Below are positions 8,021 through 16,045 of a stretch of 64,000 nt of DNA, piece after piece (position 1 is the first letter of the stretch; every line of letters starts with the position of its first letter). The notes below the pieces were generated by a model. It searched no databases, was not told the origin of the DNA, and saw only the letters and a list, made by a program, of their open reading frames with translations. Both the position numbers and the translations under genes were made by a program. The stretch comes from Caldifarciminota bacterium (lineage in GTDB: Bacteria > Hydrothermota > Tepidihabitantia > Tepidihabitantales > CAIPLT01): the NCBI GenBank assembly GCA_903865935.1, contig CAIPLT010000071.1, forward strand, positions 1 to 64,000, in the 5' to 3' direction.

Positions 8021-9310
8021 GTGAACGGTCGCTATTCAACACATTTAATGTCTAGCCTGTGGTCTGAACAGACTAAGTTTGAGTATTGGCTGTTGGTTGA
8101 GCAATCGGTTGCCTGGGCACAGGCAGAACTTGGGATAATACCGAAAAGCTTATACCCCAAACTCAAAAAGGCGAAGATTGATATTAAAGCAATATCCGCA
8201 TACGAAGAGATTGTCCAGCACGATGTTATTGCTTTCTTAAAATCAATCGAAAAATCTTTAGGAAATGATGCTAAATTCCTACATTTTGGTTTGACTTCTT
8301 ATGATATCGTTGACACAGCCCTAGCATTGCGGTGTTTAATTGCGTGTGATTATGTTATATCATCGCTGAAAGACCTTGCCCAAGCGACTAAACAACTTGC
8401 TCAAAAACATAAATACACTTTAATGATGGGCAGAACCCACGGTATTCATGCCCAACCGATAACTTTTGGTCTGAAATGCCTATCTTGGTATCAGGAAATT
8501 ATCCGCAATATTTTAAGACTGCAGGTTGGTCAGAAAAATCTTGGGTATGGTAAAATTTCCGGTGCAGTCGGCGCTTATACGGAAATTGATCCAAGGGTCG
8601 AAGTATTAGCTTTAAAAAGGCTGGGATTAAAACCAGAACCGGTCTCAACCCAGGTCGTCCCGCGAGATCGATATGCCGAGCTTTTGAACACCTTAGCAAT
8701 TATCGCCTCTAGCATGGAACGGATTGCGACTGAAATCAGAAATCTCCAGCGCTCGGAAATTAGCGAGGTTTCCGAACCATTCAAGCAGGAACAGCAGGGC
8801 TCTTCGGCAATGCCGCATAAAAAGAACCCGATTATCTGCGAACGTATCTGCAGTTTGGCGCGGGTGGTCAGGAGTTTTGCCGTGGTTGGATTAGAAAACA
8901 TCCCGCTATGGCACGAGCGTGATTTGACCAATTCAGCTAATGAACGGATAATCATTCCCGGAGCGTTTAATCTGATTCATTATATGTTATTGAAGCTTAA
9001 TGGTGTTATCAGCGGACTTAAGGTTTATCCGGATAAAATGAAAGAGAATATTGATAAATCAAAGGAACAGTTTTTTTCGCAGAGCTTAATGATGGCGCTA
9101 GTTAAAAAAGGACTGGACCGGGATAAAGCATATAAAATTTCACAAGAACTGTCTTTTAAAGCAAAAGAAAAGAATGAATATCTAAGTAAAATTGTATTAC
9201 AAAATTATCAGTTGAAGAATTTATTTAAAGAAAAAGAGCTTAAAGAGCTTTTTTCATGGAATCGACTAAAGATAAACATCGATTTTATATTTAAAAGAAT
9301 AAAATATTAA
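8021..9310 (+). CDS. purB: Adenylosuccinate lyase
   Basis: This 429-residue enzyme of the fumarase/aspartase superfamily cleaves adenylosuccinate and SAICAR, releasing fumarate in purine synthesis. The signature loop SSAMPHKKNP lies at about residues 264-273, and the family-typical start GRYS...MSSLWSE fits the GTG at 8021. An earlier ATG at 8013 is followed at once by a stop. No other pur genes are nearby. The gene is followed after 26 bases by an acyl-CoA dehydrogenase with its own ribosome binding site. Confidence 0.95.
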   Translation: MNGRYSTHLMSSLWSEQTKFEYWLLVEQSVAWAQAELGIIPKSLYPKLKKAKIDIKAISAYEEIVQHDVIAFLKSIEKSLGNDAKFLHFGLTSYDIVDTALALRCLIACDYVISSLKDLAQATKQLAQKHKYTLMMGRTHGIHAQPITFGLKCLSWYQEIIRNILRLQVGQKNLGYGKISGAVGAYTEIDPRVEVLALKRLGLKPEPVSTQVVPRDRYAELLNTLAIIASSMERIATEIRNLQRSEISEVSEPFKQEQQGSSAMPHKKNPIICERICSLARVVRSFAVVGLENIPLWHERDLTNSANERIIIPGAFNLIHYMLLKLNGVISGLKVYPDKMKENIDKSKEQFFSQSLMMALVKKGLDRDKAYKISQELSFKAKEKNEYLSKIVLQNYQLKNLFKEKELKELFSWNRLKINIDFIFKRIKY

Positions 9311-9336
9311 AGCTAAAATATAGTAAAGGAGAAAAA

Positions 9337-10536
9337 ATGGTAGATTTTACGTTAACCGAAGAACAGTTAATGATACAGAAACTGGCACGCGATTATGCCC
9401 AGAAAGAAGTTGCGCCAAAAATTAAAGAGAATGACCAGAAAGCATTCTTTGACAAGACAATTTTAACCAAAATGGCAGAACTTGGTATTTTGGGTCTTTC
9501 GATCCCGACCAAATACGGCGGTAGCGGTGGCGATTATATTTCGCTTGGTCTGGCATGCGAAGAACTGGAATATGTCGACACTTCACTCCGTGTTATCTTG
9601 TCCGTGCACGTCGGCTTGAATAGTTTAACACTTCTTACGTGGGGCACCGAAGCCCAGAAGCAGAAGTATTTAGTTCCGCAGGGTAAAGGCGAAAAGAGCG
9701 CAACATTTGCTCTGACTGAACCTAACGCAGGCAGTGATGTTGTGGCGATTGAGACCAAAGCAAAGAAAGACGGTGACCACTGGATTCTCAATGGTGAAAA
9801 GATGTGGATTTCTTTAGCCGATGTTGCCGACCATTTCCTGATTTTCGCCTGGACCGACCAGGAAAAGAGAAAGAAACGCGACCATTCTGGTATCAGTTGT
9901 TTTATTGTTGAACGAGCGTTCCTTGGCGTCACAACTGCAACGATTCATGGTAAACTGGGTATCCGCGCCGGCAATACTGGTTCGATAGCAATGTCAGATG
10001 TAAAAGTTCCAAAGGAGAACCTGCTTGGCCAAGAGGGCGAGGGTTTTAAAATCGCAATGTTTGCCTTAGACCAGGGGAGATATACGGTTGCTTCTGGCGC
10101 AACTGGCTTGGTTCATGCATGTTTGGATGCGTCAGTTAAATACGCTAACGAACGAAAGACCTTTGGCGATGTGATAGGCAAACATCAGTTGGTAAAAGAG
10201 ATGATTTCAGATATGGCGACAAGCTATGAAATTGCAAGAATGTTATGGCTCAAAGCCGGCTGGTTAAAGAATACTGGTCAGCGCTGCACAAAAGAAACAT
10301 CGCTTGCTAAAATGTTTGCCTGCGATGCGTCAGAGCGAGCTTCTGGCAATGCGGTTCAGACTTATGGCGCCTATGGTTATTCGGACGAATATCCGGTCGA
10401 GCGGTTCTATCGTAACTGCAAAGGTGCGGTCATTTATGAGGGTTCACGCGAGATTCATAAACTAATGCAAGCAGACTATGTGTTAGGCTACCGCGAAGAT
10501 AAGCCAACACGTTGCTCGCTACCAATACCCGAATAA
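9337..10536 (+). CDS. Acyl-CoA dehydrogenase
   Basis: This 399-residue flavoenzyme would oxidise an acyl-CoA thioester to the enoyl-CoA with FAD and pass electrons to an electron-transfer flavoprotein. It shows the ALTEPNAGSD motif (about 126-135), the FAD-binding segment MWISLAD, and the C-terminal QTYGAYGYSDEYPVER followed by YEGSREIHKL, whose Glu is the likely catalytic base. AAAGGAG precedes the ATG. Chain-length specificity cannot be read, and no etf or thiolase genes are nearby. It is probably cotranscribed with purB. Confidence 0.93.
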   Translation: MVDFTLTEEQLMIQKLARDYAQKEVAPKIKENDQKAFFDKTILTKMAELGILGLSIPTKYGGSGGDYISLGLACEELEYVDTSLRVILSVHVGLNSLTLLTWGTEAQKQKYLVPQGKGEKSATFALTEPNAGSDVVAIETKAKKDGDHWILNGEKMWISLADVADHFLIFAWTDQEKRKKRDHSGISCFIVERAFLGVTTATIHGKLGIRAGNTGSIAMSDVKVPKENLLGQEGEGFKIAMFALDQGRYTVASGATGLVHACLDASVKYANERKTFGDVIGKHQLVKEMISDMATSYEIARMLWLKAGWLKNTGQRCTKETSLAKMFACDASERASGNAVQTYGAYGYSDEYPVERFYRNCKGAVIYEGSREIHKLMQADYVLGYREDKPTRCSLPIPE

Positions 10537-10548
10537 TTAGAAATGTTA

Positions 10549-10614
10549 TTACAGAGATACAGGGACACAGAGAAAATATTAAAATAATTCTCTGCATTCT
10601 CTGCGGTTAAAGAA
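10549..10614. repeat. Decayed ACAGAGA-type repeat phrase with inverted symmetry
   Basis: The gap after the acyl-CoA dehydrogenase contains repeated ACAGAGA-like words followed by complementary TTCTCTG-like words, so it can fold on itself. Similar words fill other gaps in this window. Function unknown. Confidence 0.45.
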
Positions 10615-10621
10615 AGGTTTT

Positions 10622-10810
10622 ATGCCGATTATCTATTTAAAATCTGGCGGTTACGTTGAATGTGAGGGATACACGATAAAAGATGGTTGTGCGAAGACGA
10701 TTGGTGCGACTTTCAAAGAGACAACTTTTCCTCCCAACGGTACAAAACAGCAAGAATCCGCAATCCCTTTAGCTAACATCTTATTTATACTCCCGCAGAA
10801 ACTAACCTGA
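10622..10810 (+). CDS. Small hypothetical protein
   Basis: This 62-residue ORF has an AGAAAGG sequence about 5 bases before the ATG and begins MPIIYLKSGG. It is mostly beta-prone with a short hydrophobic C terminus and two Cys residues (about 14 and 23). No family is recognised and there is no signal peptide. It lies 85 bases after the acyl-CoA dehydrogenase with a repeat phrase between them. The ribosome binding site and ordinary composition support it, but it could be spurious. Confidence 0.5.
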   Translation: MPIIYLKSGGYVECEGYTIKDGCAKTIGATFKETTFPPNGTKQQESAIPLANILFILPQKLT

Positions 10811-10851
10811 TAGGATAAAATTAAAAGGTCACACAGTAAACCCTTAATTGT

Positions 10852-12120
10852 TTAGTTAGATTTATTTTTTGCCCTTGCAATAAGTTTTTGAGCAGCGAAG
10901 TCTAAAGCTTCTTGAGCGGATTTCCCCCCAAGGGTTGGCGGCTCAAGTCCGTCCTCGATTAAAACTTTCCGACCTTCAAACCACGCTTCAATTCTCGGTT
11001 CAAAAACTGCATATTGAAGTTGTTTGTAGGCTTCTTTTAAACCAGGTGTTTTGTCGAGTTGTTCTTGCATGCGCGGGTCATCAAGTGCGCTTTTCTGTAT
11101 CGGGACATAATAGGTTCCCAATGACCAGCGAATCTCATTATCCTTGCCGATAAACCATTTGATGAATTCCCACGCCGCATCTTTTTGCACCTGGGTCGCA
11201 GCCTTAAACATTCCGATGTTTGTACCATAGATAATTGAAGCAGGTTTATCCCATATCGGCAAAGGCGCCATCCCAATTCTAAAACTCTCGACTCCTTTCA
11301 TTACAGCTCGTCGGGCACAGCTGAAAGGCGTCATTGCCAACCTTCCGGCTAAATAATCATCGAGTAAGTCTTCGTTCATCCTTGAACTCTGAACCTTATC
11401 TTTATAAATTAAATCAACCTGAAATTGTAATACCCAGGCAGCATCTGTGGTATTAAAAAGGGGCAGACTTTTCTCTTCGTCAAACAGTTTGCCGCCTTTC
11501 TGGTACAACATTGAGGTAAATATCCAAATATCAGTTCCATTAGCGGTCGGCATGAGCGGGTTACCCTTTTTATCGCTAATTGATTTTAATTTAATGCAAT
11601 CTTTTCGAAACTCATCCCAGGTCTTAGGAAATTCTTTAACCCCCGCCTTATCGAAAAGGTCGATATTATAATAATAAACTGGCACACTTTTGTTAAAAGG
11701 CATTGTGACAATTTTGTTGTCCCAGGTATTATTTAGAATCAGCACAGGCCAAATATCATCGAGTTCGGATTGGCTTAGCCCCTTTTTGCCTTTAACATAA
11801 ACTTCAAGCGGTTCAAGATAATTATGAATCAATAACTGCGTTGTCCAATTCTCATACATCTGCGCGATAGTCGGCGGCTGGTTCACTGACGCGGCGCTCA
11901 TTAATTTCTGAGCTAAAGTGTTATAATCAGCCATTCCGACCAGGTTGATATGAATGTTTTTATGAGTCGATTCAAAATCGGCGACCATCGCCTTCAAAGT
12001 CTTTTCGACATTACCACCCATCGCATGCCAAAAGGTAACTTCAACCTTGGCTGATTTTTTTTGACAGCCGATTAATAAAAGCGATAAAGATATTATATAA
12101 AACAAGTGATTTCGATACAT
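10852..12120 (-). CDS. ABC transporter sugar-binding lipoprotein
   Basis: This protein of about 422 residues is a family 1 extracellular solute-binding protein. It has a lipoprotein signal ending in LLLIGC, so it is anchored by a diacylglyceryl-Cys, followed by VTFWHAMGG, a typical opening strand of maltose/glycerol-phosphate binding proteins. The ATG at 12120 is chosen because AAGGTG lies 6 bases before it; the in-frame GTG at 12129 falls inside that site. No permease or ATPase gene is adjacent, so the transporter core must be encoded elsewhere. The ligand is unknown, with a sugar or sugar phosphate most likely. Confidence 0.9.
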   Translation of the reverse strand: MYRNHLFYIISLSLLLIGCQKKSAKVEVTFWHAMGGNVEKTLKAMVADFESTHKNIHINLVGMADYNTLAQKLMSAASVNQPPTIAQMYENWTTQLLIHNYLEPLEVYVKGKKGLSQSELDDIWPVLILNNTWDNKIVTMPFNKSVPVYYYNIDLFDKAGVKEFPKTWDEFRKDCIKLKSISDKKGNPLMPTANGTDIWIFTSMLYQKGGKLFDEEKSLPLFNTTDAAWVLQFQVDLIYKDKVQSSRMNEDLLDDYLAGRLAMTPFSCARRAVMKGVESFRIGMAPLPIWDKPASIIYGTNIGMFKAATQVQKDAAWEFIKWFIGKDNEIRWSLGTYYVPIQKSALDDPRMQEQLDKTPGLKEAYKQLQYAVFEPRIEAWFEGRKVLIEDGLEPPTLGGKSAQEALDFAAQKLIARAKNKSN

Positions 12121-12172
12121 ATGTAACACCTTAAGTACTTGCAGAATATACTTTGGCTAGCATTCGTAATAC

Positions 12173-12200
12173 AATATAAGATAAAAATAATATTAGTCAA
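12173..12200 (-). promoter_or_regulatory. Promoter of the sugar-binding lipoprotein
   Basis: On the minus strand TTGACT (12195-12200) and TATATT (12173-12178) have a 16-base spacer; the predicted start near 12166 gives a 46-base leader with an AAGGTG site. The -35 box lies only 10 bases from the -35 box of the divergent promoter. Confidence 0.7.
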
Positions 12201-12210
12201 TGATAAAATA

Positions 12211-12238
12211 TTGACTTATTATAAATACGCCATACAAT
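12211..12238 (+). promoter_or_regulatory. Divergent promoter of 59-residue membrane protein
   Basis: TTGACT (12211-12216), a 16-base spacer and TACAAT (12233-12238) precede an ATG at 12247, the ninth base after the -10 box, so the mRNA should be leaderless or nearly so. Confidence 0.7.
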
Positions 12239-12246
12239 CTTTTTAT

Positions 12247-12426
12247 ATGTTGAAACAAGTTACTAATCGCAGGTACAGCAAATCTTCGCGGATACTTCTA
12301 ATAGTGCTGATGGTTTTGGCGATTATTGCAGTACTTATCCTCACCTTGGGTCATTCTCCCAAAAAACCAGTTGAAACAACAGAACCATTAGGGTGTTACA
12401 CACTGTCCGATTTTCGGATTGCTTGA
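12247..12426 (+). CDS. Small single-pass membrane protein
   Basis: This 59-residue protein has a basic N terminus, one strongly hydrophobic helix (about residues 15-34) and a short outer tail with Pro, Thr and one Cys. The start at 12247 is placed by the promoter: the -10 box ends 8 bases upstream, and the upstream in-frame ATG at 12139 lies before the -35 box, so it cannot be on this transcript. No family is recognised. It diverges from the sugar-binding lipoprotein, which may or may not be meaningful. Confidence 0.6.
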   Translation: MLKQVTNRRYSKSSRILLIVLMVLAIIAVLILTLGHSPKKPVETTEPLGCYTLSDFRIA

Positions 12427-12455
12427 TTTGGCAGTCTAAGATTAATAAATAACAT

Positions 12456-13169
12456 TTATTTCTTTTTGTTTAGTAATTCGTCGCCATCATTAAATTTAGA
12501 CGTGATATGGCGACCATCGCAAAACGGCTTATTCTTTGATTTGCCACATCGGCATAAGGTAACACGATTTCTGATTTCATACAAAAAACCATCAGCCGAT
12601 TCAATTTGCACCCCGCCTTTAACCCAGATTGGTCCGCTTGCATTTGCCGCAGGGTCTTCAATCAAACTTATTGAAGGTTCGAAGGCTGGTTCAATAGGTT
12701 TTTTACTGCTTTTGTCCCACGCAACCAGTCTGCCTCCCGGGCAGTCACAAGCTTCCTGAATCGCAATCTCTTTTAATTTAGGATTATCCGACTTTTCTAT
12801 GAGCTGCCATGTTCCGCTGGCACGATGACAAAATCGGGCTGTAGCGCAGAGTTTTTCGGCATCAGTCAAAATAAGATCCGGTCCTTCGGTCTTTTCTGCG
12901 CAGTCAAGATAATTTTTACGGTCAGCAGTTTCGGTTCCGTCAAACTTTATTACTGCATGGGTTCCGTCACAGAACGGCATATTTTTTGATTTACCACAAC
13001 GACAAAGAGCATAAGTTTCCTGGGCAGGATAACTTTCACCCTTATCCCATCTGATTGGTGTGCCTTTAACATCAGCTACAATAATTTCTTTAGCAATTGG
13101 TAGACCACCAGAAACAATATAAGGTCCGTTTTTTGTTACTTTAATCTTGTAATTTTTACTTTTTGACAT
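12456..13169 (-). CDS. Double CDGSH iron-sulfur protein
   Basis: This 237-residue protein has two CDGSH-type [2Fe-2S] motifs: CRCGKSKNMPFCDGTH (about residues 56-71) and CRCGKSKNKPFCDGRH near residue 215. Each provides the family's three Cys and one His. Between them lies a divergent ferredoxin-like segment with several Cys (CATARFCH and EACDCPGG), matching the prokaryotic fusion of CDGSH and Fer4_19-type domains. The role is unknown; redox or iron-sulfur transfer is plausible. It has a good ribosome binding site (AAAGGAG) and lies 27 bases after yraN, so it may be read from the rpsP operon. Confidence 0.88.
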   Translation of the reverse strand: MSKSKNYKIKVTKNGPYIVSGGLPIAKEIIVADVKGTPIRWDKGESYPAQETYALCRCGKSKNMPFCDGTHAVIKFDGTETADRKNYLDCAEKTEGPDLILTDAEKLCATARFCHRASGTWQLIEKSDNPKLKEIAIQEACDCPGGRLVAWDKSSKKPIEPAFEPSISLIEDPAANASGPIWVKGGVQIESADGFLYEIRNRVTLCRCGKSKNKPFCDGRHITSKFNDGDELLNKKK

Positions 13170-13196
13170 AATTTGCTCCTTTTTGCGTTATGACAT

Positions 13197-13556
13197 CTAA
13201 AAAGCATTCGCGATGTATTCAATCTTATTGTTTTGTCCATCACGTACAATGCTTAATACATCAAATTTAATTTCACAATCTGAATAATCTTTTTCCTGTA
13301 TATAATATTCAGCCAAATCTCTTATTTTGTTCTGTTTTCTTTTGCCGATACTTTCAAATGGTCCAGCTAAATTGTCCGATTTACGGGTTTTAACCTCAAT
13401 AAATACAATAGCATCTTTCTCTTTAGCAACAATGTCAATCTCACCGATTGCACAGCGAAAGTTTGTATCCAAGATTTTAAAGCCGTTAGATTTTAAGTAT
13501 TTTGCGGCCATTTGTTCACCGTCCTTACCTAATGAGTGTATCGAATTAAAAATCAA
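13197..13556 (-). CDS. YraN/UPF0102 family nuclease-fold protein
   Basis: The protein matches UPF0102, a small PD-(D/E)XK-fold family: GKDGEQMAAKYL, then GEIDIVAKE and FIEVKTRKS, which supply the Asp and the Glu-x-Lys of the nuclease core. No ATG precedes the conserved region. A TTG at 13556 gives 119 residues, the usual size, and overlaps rnhB by 11 bases; a TTG at 13619 would give 140. The start is therefore uncertain. Position after rnhB at the end of the rpsP-trmD-rplS operon is the family's classic neighbourhood. Function is poorly known, possibly in DNA processing. Confidence 0.85.
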   Translation of the reverse strand: MIFNSIHSLGKDGEQMAAKYLKSNGFKILDTNFRCAIGEIDIVAKEKDAIVFIEVKTRKSDNLAGPFESIGKRKQNKIRDLAEYYIQEKDYSDCEIKFDVLSIVRDGQNNKIEYIANAF

Positions 13557-14151
13557 GCAGGGTTTGTCGGACCGGCCTAAAGCTGCGTCGGTGAATTTTT
13601 GTCGGACCGATTTTAGCAAGCGTTTTCTTATGAAAAGGCGTCGGGTAACCTTTGTTTTTGATAAAATTGTATTTTGGATACTGCTTGTGTAGTTTATCCA
13701 TTATATGGTCCCGGGTGACCTTGGCAATAATTGAAGCGCATGCAATCGAAAGACTTTTTTGGTCGCCTTTAACAATTCCGGTATTGGGCAGCGGACAGTC
13801 AGGAATTGAGAAGCCGTCAACCAAGGCGGAATCGCATTTATAACCTAACGCCCGGATAGCTCGGTTCATTGCCAGAAATGAAGCGTTGCGGATATTCAGG
13901 CGGTCGATTTCTTTAACCGTTGCTAAATCAACTCCATATGCCAGAGCTTGTTTGACAATTATCGGATATAGCGCTTCACGTGCACTGGGGCTTAATTGCT
14001 TTGAGTCTTTAACGCCAGGGATTTTTGTAAATTTTGGTAATATAACAGCCGCTGCGACGACTGGTCCAGCCAAAGCGCCGCGACCTACTTCATCAACGCC
14101 GCAGAATATTTTATTTTGCTTCCAGAGTTCCCAATCAGGCCTGGGCTTCAA
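13546..14151 (-). CDS. rnhB: Ribonuclease HII
   Basis: This enzyme cleaves RNA in RNA-DNA hybrids and at single ribonucleotides. The conserved GVDEVGRGALAGPVVAAA segment carries the first acidic residues, with further motifs DSKQLSP, VDGF and SIACASIIAKVTRD. The TTG at 14151 is chosen: it gives 201 residues, close to the family norm, whereas an upstream ATG at 14244 would overlap rplS by 110 bases and add about 30 residues absent from relatives. The preferred start still overlaps the rplS stop by 17 bases, which fits translational coupling. Confidence 0.92.
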   Translation of the reverse strand: MKPRPDWELWKQNKIFCGVDEVGRGALAGPVVAAAVILPKFTKIPGVKDSKQLSPSAREALYPIIVKQALAYGVDLATVKEIDRLNIRNASFLAMNRAIRALGYKCDSALVDGFSIPDCPLPNTGIVKGDQKSLSIACASIIAKVTRDHIMDKLHKQYPKYNFIKNKGYPTPFHKKTLAKIGPTKIHRRSFRPVRQTLLDF

Positions 14152-14515
14152 CTTTAATTTCTTTAAGTTTGGACTCTTGGCCTTTTTTATGGCGAATATA
14201 ATAGAGCTTGGCTCGACGCACCTTGCTGTGTTTTTTAACTTCAATCCGGGTAATAACCGGTGAATTTAAAGGAAAGATTCTTTCAATGCCAATACCACGA
14301 GTCATTTTGCGTACTGTAATTGACTTGTTTTCCTTGTCACCACGAATCTGGATAATCATACCCTGGAATACCTGAACTCTTTCTTTGTCGCCTTCAATAA
14401 TTTTATGCGAAATTTTTACATCCGAACCAACTCTAAGCTCACTAACCACTGCCTGCAGTTCTTCTTTGGTTGCTGCTTTGGCAACGGCTTTATCTTTATG
14501 TTTTTCTTTTGGCAT
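14135..14515 (-). CDS. rplS: Large ribosomal subunit protein bL19
   Basis: This 126-residue protein has the bL19 core (VGSDVKISHKIIEGDKERVQVFQG, RKMTRGIGIERIFPLNSP and the basic C-terminal RRAKLYYI). The ATG at 14515 is preferred because GGAGG lies about 7 bases upstream; an ATG four codons earlier overlaps that site. About 25 residues, rich in Lys and Ala, precede the conserved core, a longer N-terminal extension than in E. coli. The order trmD-rplS-rnhB is typical. Confidence 0.96.
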   Translation of the reverse strand: MPKEKHKDKAVAKAATKEELQAVVSELRVGSDVKISHKIIEGDKERVQVFQGMIIQIRGDKENKSITVRKMTRGIGIERIFPLNSPVITRIEVKKHSKVRRAKLYYIRHKKGQESKLKEIKVEAQA

Positions 14516-14584
14516 TATTACCTCCATAGCCGATTGAAAGATTCGAAGATTTAAAGATTAATAGATTACAATTCATATTATTTT

Positions 14585-15265
14585 TCAATCCTTCAATTTC
14601 TTTATCAAATCCGGTCTTTTTTCTTTAGTTAATTTCATTGCTTGTTCATCGCGCCATTCTTTTACTTTTTGGTGATTGCCAGAAACGAGCACTTCTGGTA
14701 CTTTATAACCGCGAAAATCCTGCGGTCGGGTATAATACGGCGCATCCAAAAGACCGGAAATAAAAGAGTCGGACGCGACCGATTCTTTATCGCCAACCAC
14801 GCCGGGCAATAAACGTGTAATCGCTTCAATCAGTGCCAGTGATGCGGCTTCACCGCCGGACAGCACATAGTCGCCAATCGAAATTTCATCATTGATAAGA
14901 TGTTCTCTTACCCGTTCATCGACACCTTTATATCGTCCGCAAATCATAACAATATGTTCTTTTTGACTCAGTTCATTAACAATGTCCTGATTCAACGTCC
15001 GACCTTGAGGCGAAAGCAGAATTACATAAGAATTATCCTGCTTGACACTTTCGACCGCCCTAAAAATCGGCTCGGGCTTTAATATCATACCGGGAAACCC
15101 GCCGAACGGATAATCGTCAACCGTCCGATAAGTGTCGGTTGCGAAATCACGCAGATTTACAGTTACAACTTCGGTCAATTTTTTTTCTTGTGCGATTCTC
15201 ATAACACCGCAGCCCAGAGGACTGGTAAAAAACTCAGGAAAAATTGTTATTAAATGAATACGCAT
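14585..15265 (-). CDS. trmD: tRNA (guanine37-N1)-methyltransferase
   Basis: This 226-residue SPOUT-class enzyme methylates G37 of tRNAs to prevent frameshifting. It begins MRIHLITIFPEFF and shows the trefoil-knot SAM site (ICGRYKGVDERV and SIGDYVLSGGE) plus the C-terminal YTRPQDFRGYKVPEVLVSGNH region that binds tRNA. Length is a little under E. coli TrmD. The rimM gene that normally precedes it is missing; only 43 bases separate it from khpA. Confidence 0.96.
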   Translation of the reverse strand: MRIHLITIFPEFFTSPLGCGVMRIAQEKKLTEVVTVNLRDFATDTYRTVDDYPFGGFPGMILKPEPIFRAVESVKQDNSYVILLSPQGRTLNQDIVNELSQKEHIVMICGRYKGVDERVREHLINDEISIGDYVLSGGEAASLALIEAITRLLPGVVGDKESVASDSFISGLLDAPYYTRPQDFRGYKVPEVLVSGNHQKVKEWRDEQAMKLTKEKRPDLIKKLKD

Positions 15266-15308
15266 GCGCTTCGAAGGACGGCAAAAATCTTAAATTTTGG
15301 GATATTTT

Positions 15309-15539
15309 TTATTCTAAGATTTCGAGTTGAGCGCGTTTGCCTAGCTTCATCGCCGAGGCAGAGAGGATTGCTCTCATTGCCTTAGCGGTTCGGCCTTCTT
15401 TACCGATGATTTTGCCGAGGTCGCCTTCTCCTACCCGTAGTTCATAAATCAAAGTTTTTTCCCCGGCGATTTCTTTAATGACTACCTTATCTGGTTGGTC
15501 AACTAGAGCCTTTGCCATGTATTCAATCAGTTCTTTCAT
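15309..15539 (-). CDS. khpA: KH-domain RNA-binding protein KhpA
   Basis: This 76-residue protein is a single KH domain with the nucleic-acid-binding loop [15 protein letters not shown]. KhpA proteins bind RNA, often with KhpB/Jag, and are encoded between rpsP and rimM/trmD. An AGGAGG-like sequence overlapping the rpsP end precedes the ATG, and rpsP ends 1 base upstream, so the two genes are tightly coupled. Confidence 0.94.
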   Translation of the reverse strand: MKELIEYMAKALVDQPDKVVIKEIAGEKTLIYELRVGEGDLGKIIGKEGRTAKAMRAILSASAMKLGKRAQLEILE

Positions 15540-15540
15540 G

Positions 15541-15810
15541 TTATCCTCCTAATTCGGATTCCGCTGGAAGCGGTTTAGTTTGCTTCGTGTGTCTGGTTAT
15601 GAGCCGTTTTGTGGTGTCCGTAGCTTGTGCGCCTTTCGACAACCAGTAATCGACTCGTTCTTTATTTAGTGTTAGTTGTTTAGATTTTGGATTATAGTAT
15701 CCTACTGACTCAAGATATTTGCCGTCCCTCGAGCGCCGTGAATCTGTTACTACGATCCGATATAATGGAATGTGACGTCTACCAATTAATTTTAATCTTA
15801 TTTTTACCAC
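15541..15810 (-). CDS. rpsP: Small ribosomal subunit protein bS16
   Basis: This 89-residue protein has the bS16 signature from its first residues ([11 protein letters not shown]...[23 protein letters not shown]). It starts with GTG at 15810, supported by AAGGCGG upstream. It is the first gene of an operon that continues with khpA, trmD, rplS, rnhB, yraN and probably the CDGSH gene. Confidence 0.97.
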   Translation of the reverse strand: MVKIRLKLIGRRHIPLYRIVVTDSRRSRDGKYLESVGYYNPKSKQLTLNKERVDYWLSKGAQATDTTKRLITRHTKQTKPLPAESELGG

Positions 15811-15839
15811 GTATCCGCCTTATTAAAAAGTATTTATAA

Positions 15840-15868
15840 ATAATAATCAAGATAAGGCAAGATGTCAA
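15840..15868 (-). promoter_or_regulatory. rpsP operon promoter
   Basis: On the minus strand TTGACA (15863-15868), 17 bases and TATTAT (15840-15845). The predicted start near 15832 leaves a leader of about 22 bases with an AAGGCGG ribosome binding site. Confidence 0.82.
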
Positions 15869-15948
15869 GAGATGTTTAGATGGGTTATTATAAAATTATG
15901 TAAAAAAGCACAGCCAAACAGAGGTCAACAATATTAAAACTAAGTCTA

Positions 15949-15976
15949 TTGACAACCTGACAGTTAAATGTAGTAT
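15949..15976 (+). promoter_or_regulatory. rmuC promoter
   Basis: TTGACA (15949-15954), a 16-base spacer and TAGTAT (15971-15976); predicted start near 15983, leaving a 63-base leader that ends in an AAGGAG ribosome binding site. Confidence 0.7.
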
Positions 15977-16045
15977 TGAAATACAAATCAAACCGAATAT
16001 ATTAAATAGCATGTTTGATGTAACAAATCAAGGAGAGTTAATTAT

